64,000 bases of DNA from Flaviramulus multivorans (GCF_021728415.1 NZ_JAKKDV010000001.1:248001-312000), one strand, 5' to 3'. Shown: positions 55,353 through 64,000, counted from the stretch's first letter. Numbers and translations: made by a program. Notes: generated by a model from the sequence alone, not told the origin.

Positions 55353-56432
55353 TTAAACTGCTAATATTTTTGAAGGAGAAACTCCATATTTACTTTTAAA
55401 TTTTTTGGTAAAATAAGAAGGGTTTGAGTATCCTAATTGGTATGCAACTTCAGAGATTGAAAGTTTATTTTCCTTTATTAAATTCATGGCCTTATTCATT
55501 TTAATATCGCGAATAAACAAAACTGGAGACCTACCTGTTAAAGCAGTAATTTTTCTGTAGAGTTGTGGGCGACTTACGCCCATATTTTGGCTAATATTTG
55601 CTATGTTAAGCGTTTCATCTGACAGATTTTTTTCTGTATAATCAAAAAAACTTTCCATAAATTTTTGTTGGGACTCATTTACAACTTTTACAGTTGACAT
55701 ACTTTCATAACTTCTTTCTGGAATTAATTTCGAAAAGTTTTTAGACAATACTAATTCACCACTATTCGCCATTAATGCCAATTGCTTGGTGAAATCTATA
55801 GCATCTTCAAAAAAACCATCACTATCAGTTACAGGTTGACCTTCGGCTAAACCTATTCTAAATTCAATATTCTGTTTTTTTGAAAGCAATTTTTGAATAC
55901 CTAAAACGCATTCATAAGCAGCTTCAGCTTCATTAAACACTCCAATAATACTATCATCACTTATATTTTTAACTTGAGTGCCTTTATATTTTTTTATGGA
56001 ATTAAACACTGTGTTTCGGGCAAACGTAGGAACTTTAAACCGACTTATTTCATCTGCAAAGTCCAAGCTTGTTTTTGCTAAAATATCTATAATGAGAATA
56101 AACCGAAATCCAGTATCAATATTCCCATCTTTATAATAAACTATGCCATGATCTACATTATGGGCTTTTCCCATAAACATATCAACTAATCCTGCTTCTA
56201 CCTCAACAATGTTGCAGGCTACATCTCCATGAGCTTCTCTATGCACATTTTCACAAGCTTCTGGGTTAGGTCCTTCGATTAAACAAAAAATAGTTCCAGC
56301 TTTTTGATTTACCCAAAATTGATGATACTTTACTCCAAATTTATCTTGGGTTCGCTTATCAGCCATATGAGCTTTTTTTACATCTTCAACTGTAACACCA
56401 GGAAAGTGATGGTAATCCATGTAAATCGGCAT
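55353..56432 (-). CDS. AraC regulator fused to DUF4242 and a degenerate nucleotide-cyclase domain
   Basis: A 359-residue three-part protein. Residues 1-95 match DUF4242 (MPIYMDYHHF, metal-binding-like His/Cys pattern CENVHREAHGD). Residues about 108-235 have the layout of a class III adenylate/guanylate cyclase: Asp116 in LIIDILAKT, Asp160 in the GDG-like DDSIIGVF, and FFEDAIDFTKQL, where the catalytic Asn and Arg are Asp213 and Gln217. Residues 260-359 are an AraC helix-turn-helix (SRPQLYRKITALTGRSPVLFIRD, ISEVAYQLGYSNPSYFTKKF). A ligand-binding, non-catalytic sensor is likely. It lies upstream of the other AraC gene, on the same strand. Confidence 0.85.
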   Translation of the reverse strand: MPIYMDYHHFPGVTVEDVKKAHMADKRTQDKFGVKYHQFWVNQKAGTIFCLIEGPNPEACENVHREAHGDVACNIVEVEAGLVDMFMGKAHNVDHGIVYYKDGNIDTGFRFILIIDILAKTSLDFADEISRFKVPTFARNTVFNSIKKYKGTQVKNISDDSIIGVFNEAEAAYECVLGIQKLLSKKQNIEFRIGLAEGQPVTDSDGFFEDAIDFTKQLALMANSGELVLSKNFSKLIPERSYESMSTVKVVNESQQKFMESFFDYTEKNLSDETLNIANISQNMGVSRPQLYRKITALTGRSPVLFIRDIKMNKAMNLIKENKLSISEVAYQLGYSNPSYFTKKFKSKYGVSPSKILAV

Positions 56433-56522
56433 AATCCTAATATTTTAAATTGGTTAGGCTATGAAATTCTTTGAGGAGAGGATTTTAAAGGTACGAAAAA
56501 AATGCTTCTTGGAATGCTTAGA

Positions 56523-57545
56523 TTAAAACAAGCCCCCTTGAACAGACCCTTTAATTTTTCCCAAATGTTTATAAGCAAGTTCAGTAACTTCACGCCCACG
56601 CGGTGTACGCATAATAAAGCCTTGTTGGATTAAAAAGGGCTCGTATACTTCTTCTATGGTTTCCGTGCTTTCGCTTACTGCAGTTGCAATGGTTGAAATA
56701 CCTACAGGTCCACCCTTAAATTTATCAATAATAGTAGATAGGATTTTATTATCCATTTCGTCTAGGCCGTGGGCATCTACATTTAAAGCTTCTAGAGCGT
56801 ATTTAGCAATTTTAATATCTATAGAGCCATTACCTTTTATTTGAGCAAAATCCCGAACGCGCCGTAACAAAGCATTAGCAATTCGAGGTGTTCCTCTACT
56901 TCTTCCAGCTATTTCAATAGCTGCTTCCATAGTTATCGGCACATCTAAAATATTGGCACTACGTTGTATAATCGTAGTTAGTAAATCTGTTTTGTAATAT
57001 TGAAGCCTGCTTTGAATCCCAAAACGAGCTCGCATTGGTGCGGTTAGCAATCCTGAACGCGTTGTAGCTCCAACTAATGTAAATGGATTTAAATTGATTT
57101 GAACGGTTCTCGCATTGGGCCCAGTTTCAATCATAATATCGATTTTGTAGTCTTCCATTGCCGAGTATAAATACTCTTCTACGATTGGACTTAATCGATG
57201 AATTTCATCAATAAACAACACATCGCGTTCTTCTAGATTAGTAAGTAAACCTGCCAAATCTCCAGGTTTATCTAACACTGGACCCGACGTTACTTTAATA
57301 CCTACACTTAATTCATTTGCTAAAATATGCGCTAAGGTAGTTTTACCTAATCCTGGAGGTCCATGAAATAGTGTGTGATCTAATGCTTCAGTACGTAAAT
57401 TGGCTGCTTGAACGAAAATTTGAAGATTTTCCAATACCTGGTCTTGACCCGTAAAATCATCGAAAGATAAAGGTCGCAATTTTCTTTCTACATCTATCTC
57501 TTCTGGAGAAAAATTTTCGTTTGTTGGATCTAAGTTTTCGTTCAT
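56523..57545 (-). CDS. ruvB: Holliday junction branch migration helicase RuvB
   Basis: Motor that drives branch migration with RuvA. The 340-residue AAA+ protein has Walker A GPPGLGKT (62-69), Walker [10 protein letters not shown] (about 112-120), sensor [11 protein letters not shown] (about 152-162), arginine finger region [21 protein letters not shown] and the C-terminal winged helix with [13 protein letters not shown]. The start ATG (57545) lies only six bases from a perfect -7 box (57552-57559). It is separated from ruvA by the maeB/queG/accessory genes. Confidence 0.97.
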   Translation of the reverse strand: MNENLDPTNENFSPEEIDVERKLRPLSFDDFTGQDQVLENLQIFVQAANLRTEALDHTLFHGPPGLGKTTLAHILANELSVGIKVTSGPVLDKPGDLAGLLTNLEERDVLFIDEIHRLSPIVEEYLYSAMEDYKIDIMIETGPNARTVQINLNPFTLVGATTRSGLLTAPMRARFGIQSRLQYYKTDLLTTIIQRSANILDVPITMEAAIEIAGRSRGTPRIANALLRRVRDFAQIKGNGSIDIKIAKYALEALNVDAHGLDEMDNKILSTIIDKFKGGPVGISTIATAVSESTETIEEVYEPFLIQQGFIMRTPRGREVTELAYKHLGKIKGSVQGGLF

Positions 57546-57551
57546 GCATCA

Positions 57552-57559
57552 CAAATATA
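57552..57559 (-). promoter_or_regulatory. Candidate -7 element of ruvB
   Basis: TATATTTG on the minus strand matches TAnnTTTG. It lies six bases before the ruvB ATG, so the mRNA would be nearly leaderless. No TTG is seen at the -33 distance. Confidence 0.45.
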
Positions 57560-57564
57560 AACAA

Positions 57565-57591
57565 AAAGCCTTTCCGAAATAGAAAGGCTTT
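57565..57591 (-). terminator. Terminator after the OmpA gene
   Basis: Arms AAAGCCTTTC (57565-57574) and GAAAGGCTTT (57582-57591), loop of seven, followed on the minus strand by TTTGTTTATATTTG. It lies 45 bases past the stop of the OmpA-family gene and leads into the ruvB -7 box. Confidence 0.8.
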
Positions 57592-57636
57592 CTCAAATAA
57601 TTTTGGTTGATTAAGGTTGGTTATATAGGTTTTTGG

Positions 57637-59523
57637 TTAATTTAAAATTGTGAATTCGCAACGTCTGTTAATATCGTACTGTTCATCATCACAAATACCT
57701 TCTTTAACACAATCATTAAGTGGTTGCATTTCTCCATAACCAATACTTTTCAGTCTGCTTCTTTCAATACCTTGACTTACTAAATACTCTAAAGTTGAAG
57801 CAGCACGACGTTTTGATAAATCTAAGTTATATTGATCTGGTCCGCGAGCATCTGTATGCGCTGAAACTTCAACTTCCATAGAAGGGTATTTTTTCATTAA
57901 ATCTACTAAAACATTTAAGGTTGTCGCAGCATCTTCTCGAATGTTAGACCTATCAAAATCAAAATAAATCTTTTCTAATTGTACTTGCACATCACCTTTT
58001 TCATTTTCTTTAACGCGTTCTTCAGCATCTGCAAAAGACTCTAAACTTAAATAAATGTTATGTTGAACCTTCCCTTTACTATCTGTTGAAAATTCAACAT
58101 CCTGTGGAATGTATGCTTTACGGGTTCCTCTAACTTTGTATTTTTTATTAGGCTCAATTTTGAAAATATAATAAGCATCATCGCCTACAATAGTGTCCTG
58201 AATTACTGTATCCGACTCGTCAAATAATGTTACTAAAGAACCAATAAGTAATTCTTTGCTGTTTTTATCTTGAACAATACCTTCTACCTGATATTTTGTT
58301 AGAGGGTTTTCTTCTCTTCCAAAACCAAATATCCTATCGTAGCCGGTACGGTTTGAAGACACATATCCTTTATTGTCTTTCTCTCGAACAACATAAGCGA
58401 AATCATCTAAATTACTATTAATTGAGCTTCCTAAATTTACAGGTTTATCAAACCCGCCATTTACCATATTACTTCTAAATACATCCAATCCGCCATAACC
58501 TTGATGACCAATTGATGAGAAATAGAGCACATTAAATTCGCTGATAAATGGGAATTGCTCTCTGTGTTTTGTATTAATTACATCACCTAAATTTTCTGGT
58601 TCTCCATAAGTTCCATCGTCATTAATGGCAACCTTATAAATATCAAAACTCCCTAAAGTTCCTGGCATATCACTAGCAAAATAAAGGGTTTTTTCATCTT
58701 TACTTAACGCTGGATGTTCTGTACTATAACTGTTTGATGTGAAAGGTAATGGAGTAACATTAGACCAAACGCCATCAACTAATTCTGCCTTATAAATTTT
58801 GATGTGAGCAATACGCTCTTCGTCAGTTTTTTTACGTGTTGTATTAGTTCTGTTAAAATACATGGTTTTACCATCCTTCGTAAAAACGGCATTACTTTCG
58901 TGCGAACTTGTATTAATAGCATCAGAAAATGGTTGAATATTTTCTAAGGTGTTATCATCTGTTAAAGTCCCGCTGTATAAATCTAAATATGGTAACTCAT
59001 TCCATGAATACGATGGGTTTTCGGTATTTCTCGCCGAAGCAAAAGCCACTTTATTATCACCATAAAATGATAAACCAAAATCACTGTTTGATCCTTCATT
59101 CACTATTTGTTCTAACTTGAAATTGTGAGGTGTGGTTTTCAAATTATCATCAATAAAAGCAGGTGTATTAATGGGTTTATTATAATATCTGCTTAAATGT
59201 ATATCGGCTTCTTTATAATCTTCAACACCTTTTAATGCTTGAGCAAATCTAAAATGATATTCAATATCGATAGAATCGCCATATGCTACAAACAATTCTC
59301 TGTAGGTTTTGATGGCCTTTTGAAGATTTGTATTGTAATAATAACTATCTGCCAAATTTTGAAGTACTTCTTGAGTACGTTCTTTGGTTTCGTAAGTTTC
59401 GGCAGCTTCTGAATAAGCTCTCATTTCGAAAAGCTTATGAGCTCTTTTTGTGTTTCCTTTTTGAGCTAATGCTATTCCACTAACTAATAAAAGGCTTGCA
59501 AGTATGTATAAATGTTTTTTCAT
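57637..59523 (-). CDS. OmpA-family protein with TPR and PD40-type repeats (adhesin operon)
   Basis: A 628-residue envelope protein. Signal peptide (cleavage near GIALAQ, about 20) is followed by TPR-like helices (about 25-120), WD40-like PD40 beta-propeller repeats (about 150-370, for example AFASARNTE, MYFNRTNTT, LYFASDMPG, LYFSSIGHQG), a carboxypeptidase-like beta-sandwich (about 400-470), and the C-terminal OmpA peptidoglycan domain (about 510-628, LEKIYFDFDRSNIREDA, HTDARGPDQYN, NRRCEFTI). The frame opens at TTG 59532; ATG 59523 is the better start. It is the last gene of the adhesin-PorP-OmpA trio, a layout common for gliding-type surface proteins. Confidence 0.93.
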   Translation of the reverse strand: MKKHLYILASLLLVSGIALAQKGNTKRAHKLFEMRAYSEAAETYETKERTQEVLQNLADSYYYNTNLQKAIKTYRELFVAYGDSIDIEYHFRFAQALKGVEDYKEADIHLSRYYNKPINTPAFIDDNLKTTPHNFKLEQIVNEGSNSDFGLSFYGDNKVAFASARNTENPSYSWNELPYLDLYSGTLTDDNTLENIQPFSDAINTSSHESNAVFTKDGKTMYFNRTNTTRKKTDEERIAHIKIYKAELVDGVWSNVTPLPFTSNSYSTEHPALSKDEKTLYFASDMPGTLGSFDIYKVAINDDGTYGEPENLGDVINTKHREQFPFISEFNVLYFSSIGHQGYGGLDVFRSNMVNGGFDKPVNLGSSINSNLDDFAYVVREKDNKGYVSSNRTGYDRIFGFGREENPLTKYQVEGIVQDKNSKELLIGSLVTLFDESDTVIQDTIVGDDAYYIFKIEPNKKYKVRGTRKAYIPQDVEFSTDSKGKVQHNIYLSLESFADAEERVKENEKGDVQVQLEKIYFDFDRSNIREDAATTLNVLVDLMKKYPSMEVEVSAHTDARGPDQYNLDLSKRRAASTLEYLVSQGIERSRLKSIGYGEMQPLNDCVKEGICDDEQYDINRRCEFTILN

Positions 59524-59542
59524 GTTTTCCAATTATTAATTT

Positions 59543-60499
59543 TTAGAAGAATCTAGGTGAACGATCATAACCTCCTCTGAACCCGAATAAATCGACATCG
59601 AACAGAATAAATATTTCATGAGAACCTGAGTTAAAATCTCCTAAGTTAGTAGTTGTATAATCGTAGGCATAACCTATTCTAAGCTCTGGAGTGACTCTAA
59701 AATTAATTAAAGCACTCATGGCATCTCCTAAACGGTAACCCAAGCCAGCTTCAAGTTTTTCATTAATTAAAACGTTCGCCGTAATATCAAATGCCAATGG
59801 CGCACCTTTTACAGCTCTACCCATAAAAGCAGGTTTTAGTTTTACGTTTTGATTAATATCAAACACGTAACCTCCTGTAAAGAAATAGTGAACGTTTTGT
59901 ACACCTGTAGATTTCACACCACTTTCTTCCTCTAGATGTTTTGTAGACAACATATTTGGTGCCGACAAACCTAAATAATATTGGTCAGTGAAAAAGAAAG
60001 CTCCAATACCTAAATTTGGAAATGTTTTATTGATGTTTTCATTAAAAGCAATATCTGTATTTGTACCTCCAGATTGCAACATAAAACCATCAAAATTAGT
60101 GTCAAAAATGGTGAATCCTGCTTTTAATCCGAATGATATTTTGCTTTCGATGCCAACTGGCAATACATATGCAAAATCTGCGTATATATTATTTTCACTT
60201 ACAACATCTCCAATGTTATCATTGGTAAAAGATATTCCCATTTCGATTTTATCGTTTAGCGGTGTATGAGCAAAAAAGGTTCCTGTTTTTGGAGCGCCTT
60301 CCAAACCTACCCATTGTGTTCTATAAAGTCCACCTAAGTTTAATATTCCTTCTTCTGCAGTAGCATAAGCTGGATTAATCACACTCATATTATACATGTA
60401 TTGTGTAAACTGAGGATCTTGTTGTGCATAACTTTGTAATGACAAGAGCGTCAAACTTAACAAAGCAGCTATTTTATGATATATATTTAAATGTTTCAT
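59543..60499 (-). CDS. PorP/SprF-family type IX secretion membrane protein
   Basis: A 318-residue outer-membrane barrel. The signal peptide (cleavage after QSYAQ, about 25) is followed by DPQFTQYMYNMSVINPAYA, the family's opening motif, and GLYRTQWVGLEGAPKTG. Sequence ends DLFGFRGGYDRSPRFF. In F. johnsoniae SprF is encoded next to and needed for the export of the adhesin SprB; here the partner is the adhesin 28 bases upstream. Start ATG 60499. Confidence 0.93.
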   Translation of the reverse strand: MKHLNIYHKIAALLSLTLLSLQSYAQQDPQFTQYMYNMSVINPAYATAEEGILNLGGLYRTQWVGLEGAPKTGTFFAHTPLNDKIEMGISFTNDNIGDVVSENNIYADFAYVLPVGIESKISFGLKAGFTIFDTNFDGFMLQSGGTNTDIAFNENINKTFPNLGIGAFFFTDQYYLGLSAPNMLSTKHLEEESGVKSTGVQNVHYFFTGGYVFDINQNVKLKPAFMGRAVKGAPLAFDITANVLINEKLEAGLGYRLGDAMSALINFRVTPELRIGYAYDYTTTNLGDFNSGSHEIFILFDVDLFGFRGGYDRSPRFF

Positions 60500-60527
60500 C
60501 GTTTCTAAATTTTGCTTTATCTATAAA

Positions 60528-63500
60528 TTATCTGCTTAAGTATAAGCGTCCTTGTTCTGGTTTATTTTCGCCATCGTTAAATTTGAAAATGTAGAAATAC
60601 ACACCAACAGGTAAATCTCCTTTTGAGACAACCCTAGATTGGTTGGATGTTCCATCAAACCTTGGTGTATTGGCATTTCCTTTATAAACTATATTACCGT
60701 TACGGTTATAAATTTCCATTTCAAAATTTGGATATAATATGGCTAGATTATCAACATCAAATGTGTCGTTTACACCATCTCCATTCGGGGAAAATCCATC
60801 AGGAATTTGCAATTTACCACAGGCCGTTACATCTGGTGTTACTGCTAAACGTACACTGCTTTCGCAACCAGTAGTTGCATCAATTAAAACTGCATAGTAC
60901 GTGATATTTGTTAAGGTTGAACTATTTGAAATAACTGAACCTCCGGTGGCGGCATCATACCAAACAACATTATTTGTACTAGAGTTATACTCTGCAATAT
61001 TTGCACTTAAATCTAAAATGGTTGGTCCATCATTAATACAATATTCTGCTGTTGGATCTAATAATGTTGGAGTAGCTGTATCGTTGATGATTACATCTAT
61101 TTGAACAGCCGTTGAAGATTCGCAACCTGAACTATTGGTTTGTGTAGCATAATAATCCTCACCATCTACTAATGCTTCTGTACCAGTTAATGGCATAGTT
61201 AACGCAGCATCTTCGTACCAATTAATACTACCTGATGAGCTAATAGTGCTATCCAAATCTGAAACTATTGGATTGTCAACTAGACAAAATTCAGGGTTAT
61301 TATTAGCAACGGTTGGTGTTGGTGTATCATCAACTGTAACCGTAATATCAGCGGTTGAATCTGGAGAGCATGGTGATACAGCTGTTACTGTATACGTATA
61401 AACTCCTGGTACATCTATAGCAGGATCAAAAACTCCTGTTCCACTATTTAATGCAGGCGACCAAGTTCCTCCACTTTGAGCTCCTGCTCCTAGTGATAAA
61501 AATAAATCGGTAGGTGCATCAATCATACACAATGCAACTGTAGCATCCGTTCCCGCATTTGGTGCCAAGGTTACCGTTACAACCACATCGCTAGTTTCTG
61601 TTCCACAAGCATTTGTTAATGTATAAGTATAAGTTCCATCTACATCTACTAACGGATCAAAAACTCCTGTTCCACTAGTTAAGGCAGGTGACCAAGTTCC
61701 TCCTATATCGGCACCTCCAAGAAGTGTAAATAAATCGGTTGTTCCATTATTACTACAAACATCTAATGTATTATCTGATCCAGCATTTAGTGGTGCTTCT
61801 ATAGTTACCGTTATAATAGTACTATCATCCACACACGGTGCCGATGCAGTTACATAATAAGTGAACTGGTATGTACCTGTAGATACTGCTGTTCCATCAA
61901 AAATATTTCCTGATAAAGCACCAGTTCCGTCTGTATCTTGCCATGTTCCTCCAGCATCTTGAGTACCATCTAAACCTGTAAATAAATCAATATTACTATC
62001 GTTATTACATGCAACAATAGGCGTAGCATTTGGATTTCCGGCATTCGGAGATTGATATATAGTTGCTAACACTGGGGTTCTTACAGACGATTCGCAACCT
62101 GTTGTTGCATCTGTTTGTGTAGCATAATATGTTTGTGCATCTATTAAAGCCGTTGTTCCTGCTAAAGGTGTTCCTCCTATTGAAACATCATACCATTGAA
62201 TCGTGGTTCCCGTTGCAACTAAATCTGCAACTATTGCTGTATCACAAAATTCTTGTGGTGATGAAGCTGAAGGTGCAGGTGTGTCATTTATAACAATACT
62301 AACTGTTACATTAGCATCATCACAACTTCCTATAGCATCCACATCAAAAGTGAAATTATAAGTTCCTTGTGCTAATCCATCTAGCGTTACTGTGTTACCA
62401 GCTAAAGCTCCTGTGCTGTCATCATCATTCCAAGTTCCTGTCTGATCTTCACCTGTTAATAAATCAAACAAATCATAAGTTTGACCTACTGTTATATCAG
62501 CTAAACAGAATTCAACCGGAGTATTTGGTGTTCCTGATTCTGGTGCATCTTCAACAGTTACAGTAACTGTACTGCTATTGGTACATCCGTTAACATCTGT
62601 AATTGTATATGTGAAATTATATGAGCCAATGGTTAGCAATGTTAAATCAACATTACTTCCGGATAAAGCTCCTGTTGTGTTATCATCAGTCCAAGTACCA
62701 CCTACATCTTCTCCAGTTAATTGTCCGAATAAATCTAATGGTGAATTTGCTGCTAAATCATTCTCACAGAATATAGCAGCTGTAGGTGTTCCCGTAATTG
62801 GTAATGGATTTATCGTAACGCTTACAGTTACTAAAACGTCATCACAACTTCCTATATCCTCTACATCAAAGGTGAAGTTATATGTTCCTGAAGTTAATAT
62901 TGACAAGTCAACAGGATTAGCTGATGAAGTTCCTGTATTGTCATTTCCAATGTACCAAGTTCCGGTTTGGTCTTCACCTGTCAACAAATCGAATAAATCA
63001 TAACTTGCCGGTGCAGTACCTTCACAAAATTCAGGAAAAGTAGCTACCGGGGTTCCAGATTCTGGGGCGGGTTCTACTGTAATTGTTATTGATTCAGTGA
63101 CTGAACACGTTCCATTATCAATAGTGTAAATAAATGTATAAGGACTACCTGCTACATTAAGTGTTGTTAAATCTAATATATTTGATATTGTAGTATTACT
63201 AGAATCTGTCCATGTTCCACTATTATTATCTTGAGATCCATCTAGCGCATTAAATAAATCGAACGGTGAATTTGCAGCCAAATCATTTTCACAAAATATT
63301 TGATTTATGGCAACTCCAGCATTAGGGTCTTGTAATACAATAACTTGTACCGTTGTTGACTCTTCAGGACATGGGTTAGGTGATAAATTTTGTGTATACG
63401 TAAAATCATATGTGCCAGGTGTAAAAGCAGTTAAGTCTATTGGAGAAGTAACTACTGGATCAGAACTTGTTGTTCCTTGTGTCCATTGACCATTTGGGTC

Positions 63501-64000
63501 TTCATTTTCTAAGAGAGAAAACAAATCAAAGGCAGCTGGTAAACTAGCTTCACAAAATGAAGCTGGATTTGCTGCTGATGGTGTTCCAGAAGATAAGGTC
63601 TCATGAACAGTAATAGTTACGTTTGAAGTGCCATCTGGACAAACACCAGTACTAGGTACAGTGTACACAAAAGTGTAAGTCCCAGCTGTTGTTAATGTAG
63701 ATATATTAACCGTTCCTAAGTGCCCATTTGATGTTGTTAAAGGTCCTGACCAACTACCTGTTGTATCTGGAGTACCTCCTAATTCATCAAATAAATTAAA
63801 ATCGGAAGCTGGTAAATTGTCATTACAATATTCTAAGTTACCTGGAGTTCCTGGGTCAACGGGTGTATCAATAATAACTAACACATCTACAGGGTTGCTT
63901 ACACAAAACACATCATTAATTTGAATATAGTAAGTGTTACCATCAACCAAAGGCGTTGACAGTGCTAACGCAGGTAAAACTGGGTTTCCAAAACCATCTA
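60528..64000 (-). CDS. Giant repeat adhesin with gliding-type C-terminal sorting domain (5' end outside window)
   Basis: A long surface protein whose start lies beyond 64000; the frame stays open to the window edge. The visible 1157 residues contain at least 12 repeat modules of about 75-90 residues. Nine have the plan F/Y-C ... DLF ... GTW ... G-T-Y-x-F-x-Y ... C ... V-T-V and three (near 565-640, 886-960 and 968-1040) are Ig-like with a WYD core and YYA.Q. The last 95 residues (about 60531-60815) form the gliding-motility-associated C-terminal domain (IPDGFSPNGDGVND, VGVYFYIFKFNDG), the type B secretion signal of the type IX system. It is presumably exported by SprA with the neighbouring PorP/SprF. 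Confidence 0.93.
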   Translation of the reverse strand, partial: DGFGNPVLPALALSTPLVDGNTYYIQINDVFCVSNPVDVLVIIDTPVDPGTPGNLEYCNDNLPASDFNLFDELGGTPDTTGSWSGPLTTSNGHLGTVNISTLTTAGTYTFVYTVPSTGVCPDGTSNVTITVHETLSSGTPSAANPASFCEASLPAAFDLFSLLENEDPNGQWTQGTTSSDPVVTSPIDLTAFTPGTYDFTYTQNLSPNPCPEESTTVQVIVLQDPNAGVAINQIFCENDLAANSPFDLFNALDGSQDNNSGTWTDSSNTTISNILDLTTLNVAGSPYTFIYTIDNGTCSVTESITITVEPAPESGTPVATFPEFCEGTAPASYDLFDLLTGEDQTGTWYIGNDNTGTSSANPVDLSILTSGTYNFTFDVEDIGSCDDVLVTVSVTINPLPITGTPTAAIFCENDLAANSPLDLFGQLTGEDVGGTWTDDNTTGALSGSNVDLTLLTIGSYNFTYTITDVNGCTNSSTVTVTVEDAPESGTPNTPVEFCLADITVGQTYDLFDLLTGEDQTGTWNDDDSTGALAGNTVTLDGLAQGTYNFTFDVDAIGSCDDANVTVSIVINDTPAPSASSPQEFCDTAIVADLVATGTTIQWYDVSIGGTPLAGTTALIDAQTYYATQTDATTGCESSVRTPVLATIYQSPNAGNPNATPIVACNNDSNIDLFTGLDGTQDAGGTWQDTDGTGALSGNIFDGTAVSTGTYQFTYYVTASAPCVDDSTIITVTIEAPLNAGSDNTLDVCSNNGTTDLFTLLGGADIGGTWSPALTSGTGVFDPLVDVDGTYTYTLTNACGTETSDVVVTVTLAPNAGTDATVALCMIDAPTDLFLSLGAGAQSGGTWSPALNSGTGVFDPAIDVPGVYTYTVTAVSPCSPDSTADITVTVDDTPTPTVANNNPEFCLVDNPIVSDLDSTISSSGSINWYEDAALTMPLTGTEALVDGEDYYATQTNSSGCESSTAVQIDVIINDTATPTLLDPTAEYCINDGPTILDLSANIAEYNSSTNNVVWYDAATGGSVISNSSTLTNITYYAVLIDATTGCESSVRLAVTPDVTACGKLQIPDGFSPNGDGVNDTFDVDNLAILYPNFEMEIYNRNGNIVYKGNANTPRFDGTSNQSRVVSKGDLPVGVYFYIFKFNDGENKPEQGRLYLSR
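62262..63305 (-). repeat. Two-module tandem duplication in the adhesin
   Basis: Unit 1 (62778-63305) and unit 2 (62262-62777), each about 520 bp and two modules long, are alike in order and wording. The first module of each has FCENDLAANSP(F/L)DLF and the second has DLFDLLTGEDQTGTW ... GSCDD. Matching DNA blocks recur at a distance of about 525 bp (for example around 62447 and 62971). This marks a tandem copy of a module pair, more recent than the other modules. Confidence 0.75.

Noticed and set aside
55353-56432. Active adenylate or guanylate cyclase
   Set aside because: The catalytic Asn and Arg are replaced by Asp213 and Gln217.
62578-63003. 141-residue plus-strand frame inside the adhesin
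   Set aside because: Antisense shadow of the repeat modules; no start signal or family resemblance.
63951-64000. Frame start of the adhesin at 63950
   Set aside because: The codon there is TTG inside a repeat module; the frame continues to the window edge with the same repeat pattern, so the gene is partial.
1-64000. tRNA, rRNA, tmRNA, CRISPR, insertion sequences
   Set aside because: No conserved cores or repeated spacers were recognised on either strand.

Overview
The window looks like a chromosomal segment of a marine-type member of the Flavobacteriaceae (Bacteroidota). The support is low GC, start sites without Shine-Dalgarno motifs, promoters of the Bacteroidota kind (TTG ... TAnnTTTG), and many hallmark genes: type IX secretion and gliding proteins (SprA, PorG, PorP/SprF, RemB, a gliding-type C-terminal sorting domain), two-domain Nfu, two-permease MacAB exporters, LytTR/LytS signalling and the duplicated malic enzyme-phosphotransacetylase protein. 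No rRNA, tRNA, CRISPR, insertion sequence or prophage was seen. No stretch above 300 bases lacks a gene.

Layout. 1-36 is the end of an OmpA-like gene. 277-3729 (minus) is clpX, clpP and tig. 3816-5685 (minus) holds a small membrane protein, an esterase-like hydrolase and pdxJ. 5775-13961 (plus) is an envelope biogenesis run: CBS protein, nadK, porG, uppS, bamA, two ompH/skp genes and murI, in an order I recall from Porphyromonas gingivalis. 14081-17631 (minus) holds a gamma carbonic anhydrase and a LytTR/LytS-type two-component pair. 17843-24561 carries a von Willebrand lipoprotein, an orphan PorP/SprF protein, nfu, a YyaL-type thioredoxin-domain protein, a DUF1304 protein and an MscS channel. 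24558-30893 (minus) is tsaB plus a TolC/MacA/two-permease/ATPase exporter. 30978-36249 (minus) is terminal oxidase biogenesis: small CxxC protein, DUF420, SCO, a cysteine-less SCO-like protein, three oxidase subunits and heme O synthase. 36355-49026 (minus) is the gliding/secretion block: remB, two tonB genes, vanZ-like, gcvH, sprA, ruvA. 49081-57545 (minus) has malic enzyme, queG, a four-gene accessory cluster (FAD oxidase, secreted NTF2-like protein, two AraC regulators) and ruvB. 57637-64000 (minus) is a surface module: OmpA/PD40 lipoprotein-like anchor, PorP/SprF, and a giant repeat adhesin that runs off the window.

How the genes fit together. BamA, Skp-like chaperones and PorG serve outer-membrane assembly; SprA is the type IX translocon; PorP/SprF proteins pair with adhesins that carry the gliding-type C-terminal domain, so the adhesin at 60528-64000 is probably exported by SprA with help from its neighbour. 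The respiratory block makes heme, copper sites and subunits of one oxidase.

Most unusual items: an AraC regulator fused to a DUF4242 domain and a nucleotide-cyclase-like domain that has lost its transition-state residues; an adhesin with exactly two cysteines per module and a recent two-module duplication; three consecutive genes that share a PxFPxC motif plus TonB-C-like domain, one of them an outer-membrane barrel; terminators whose T-tract runs straight into the next promoter; and a near-perfect palindrome over the tig promoter.
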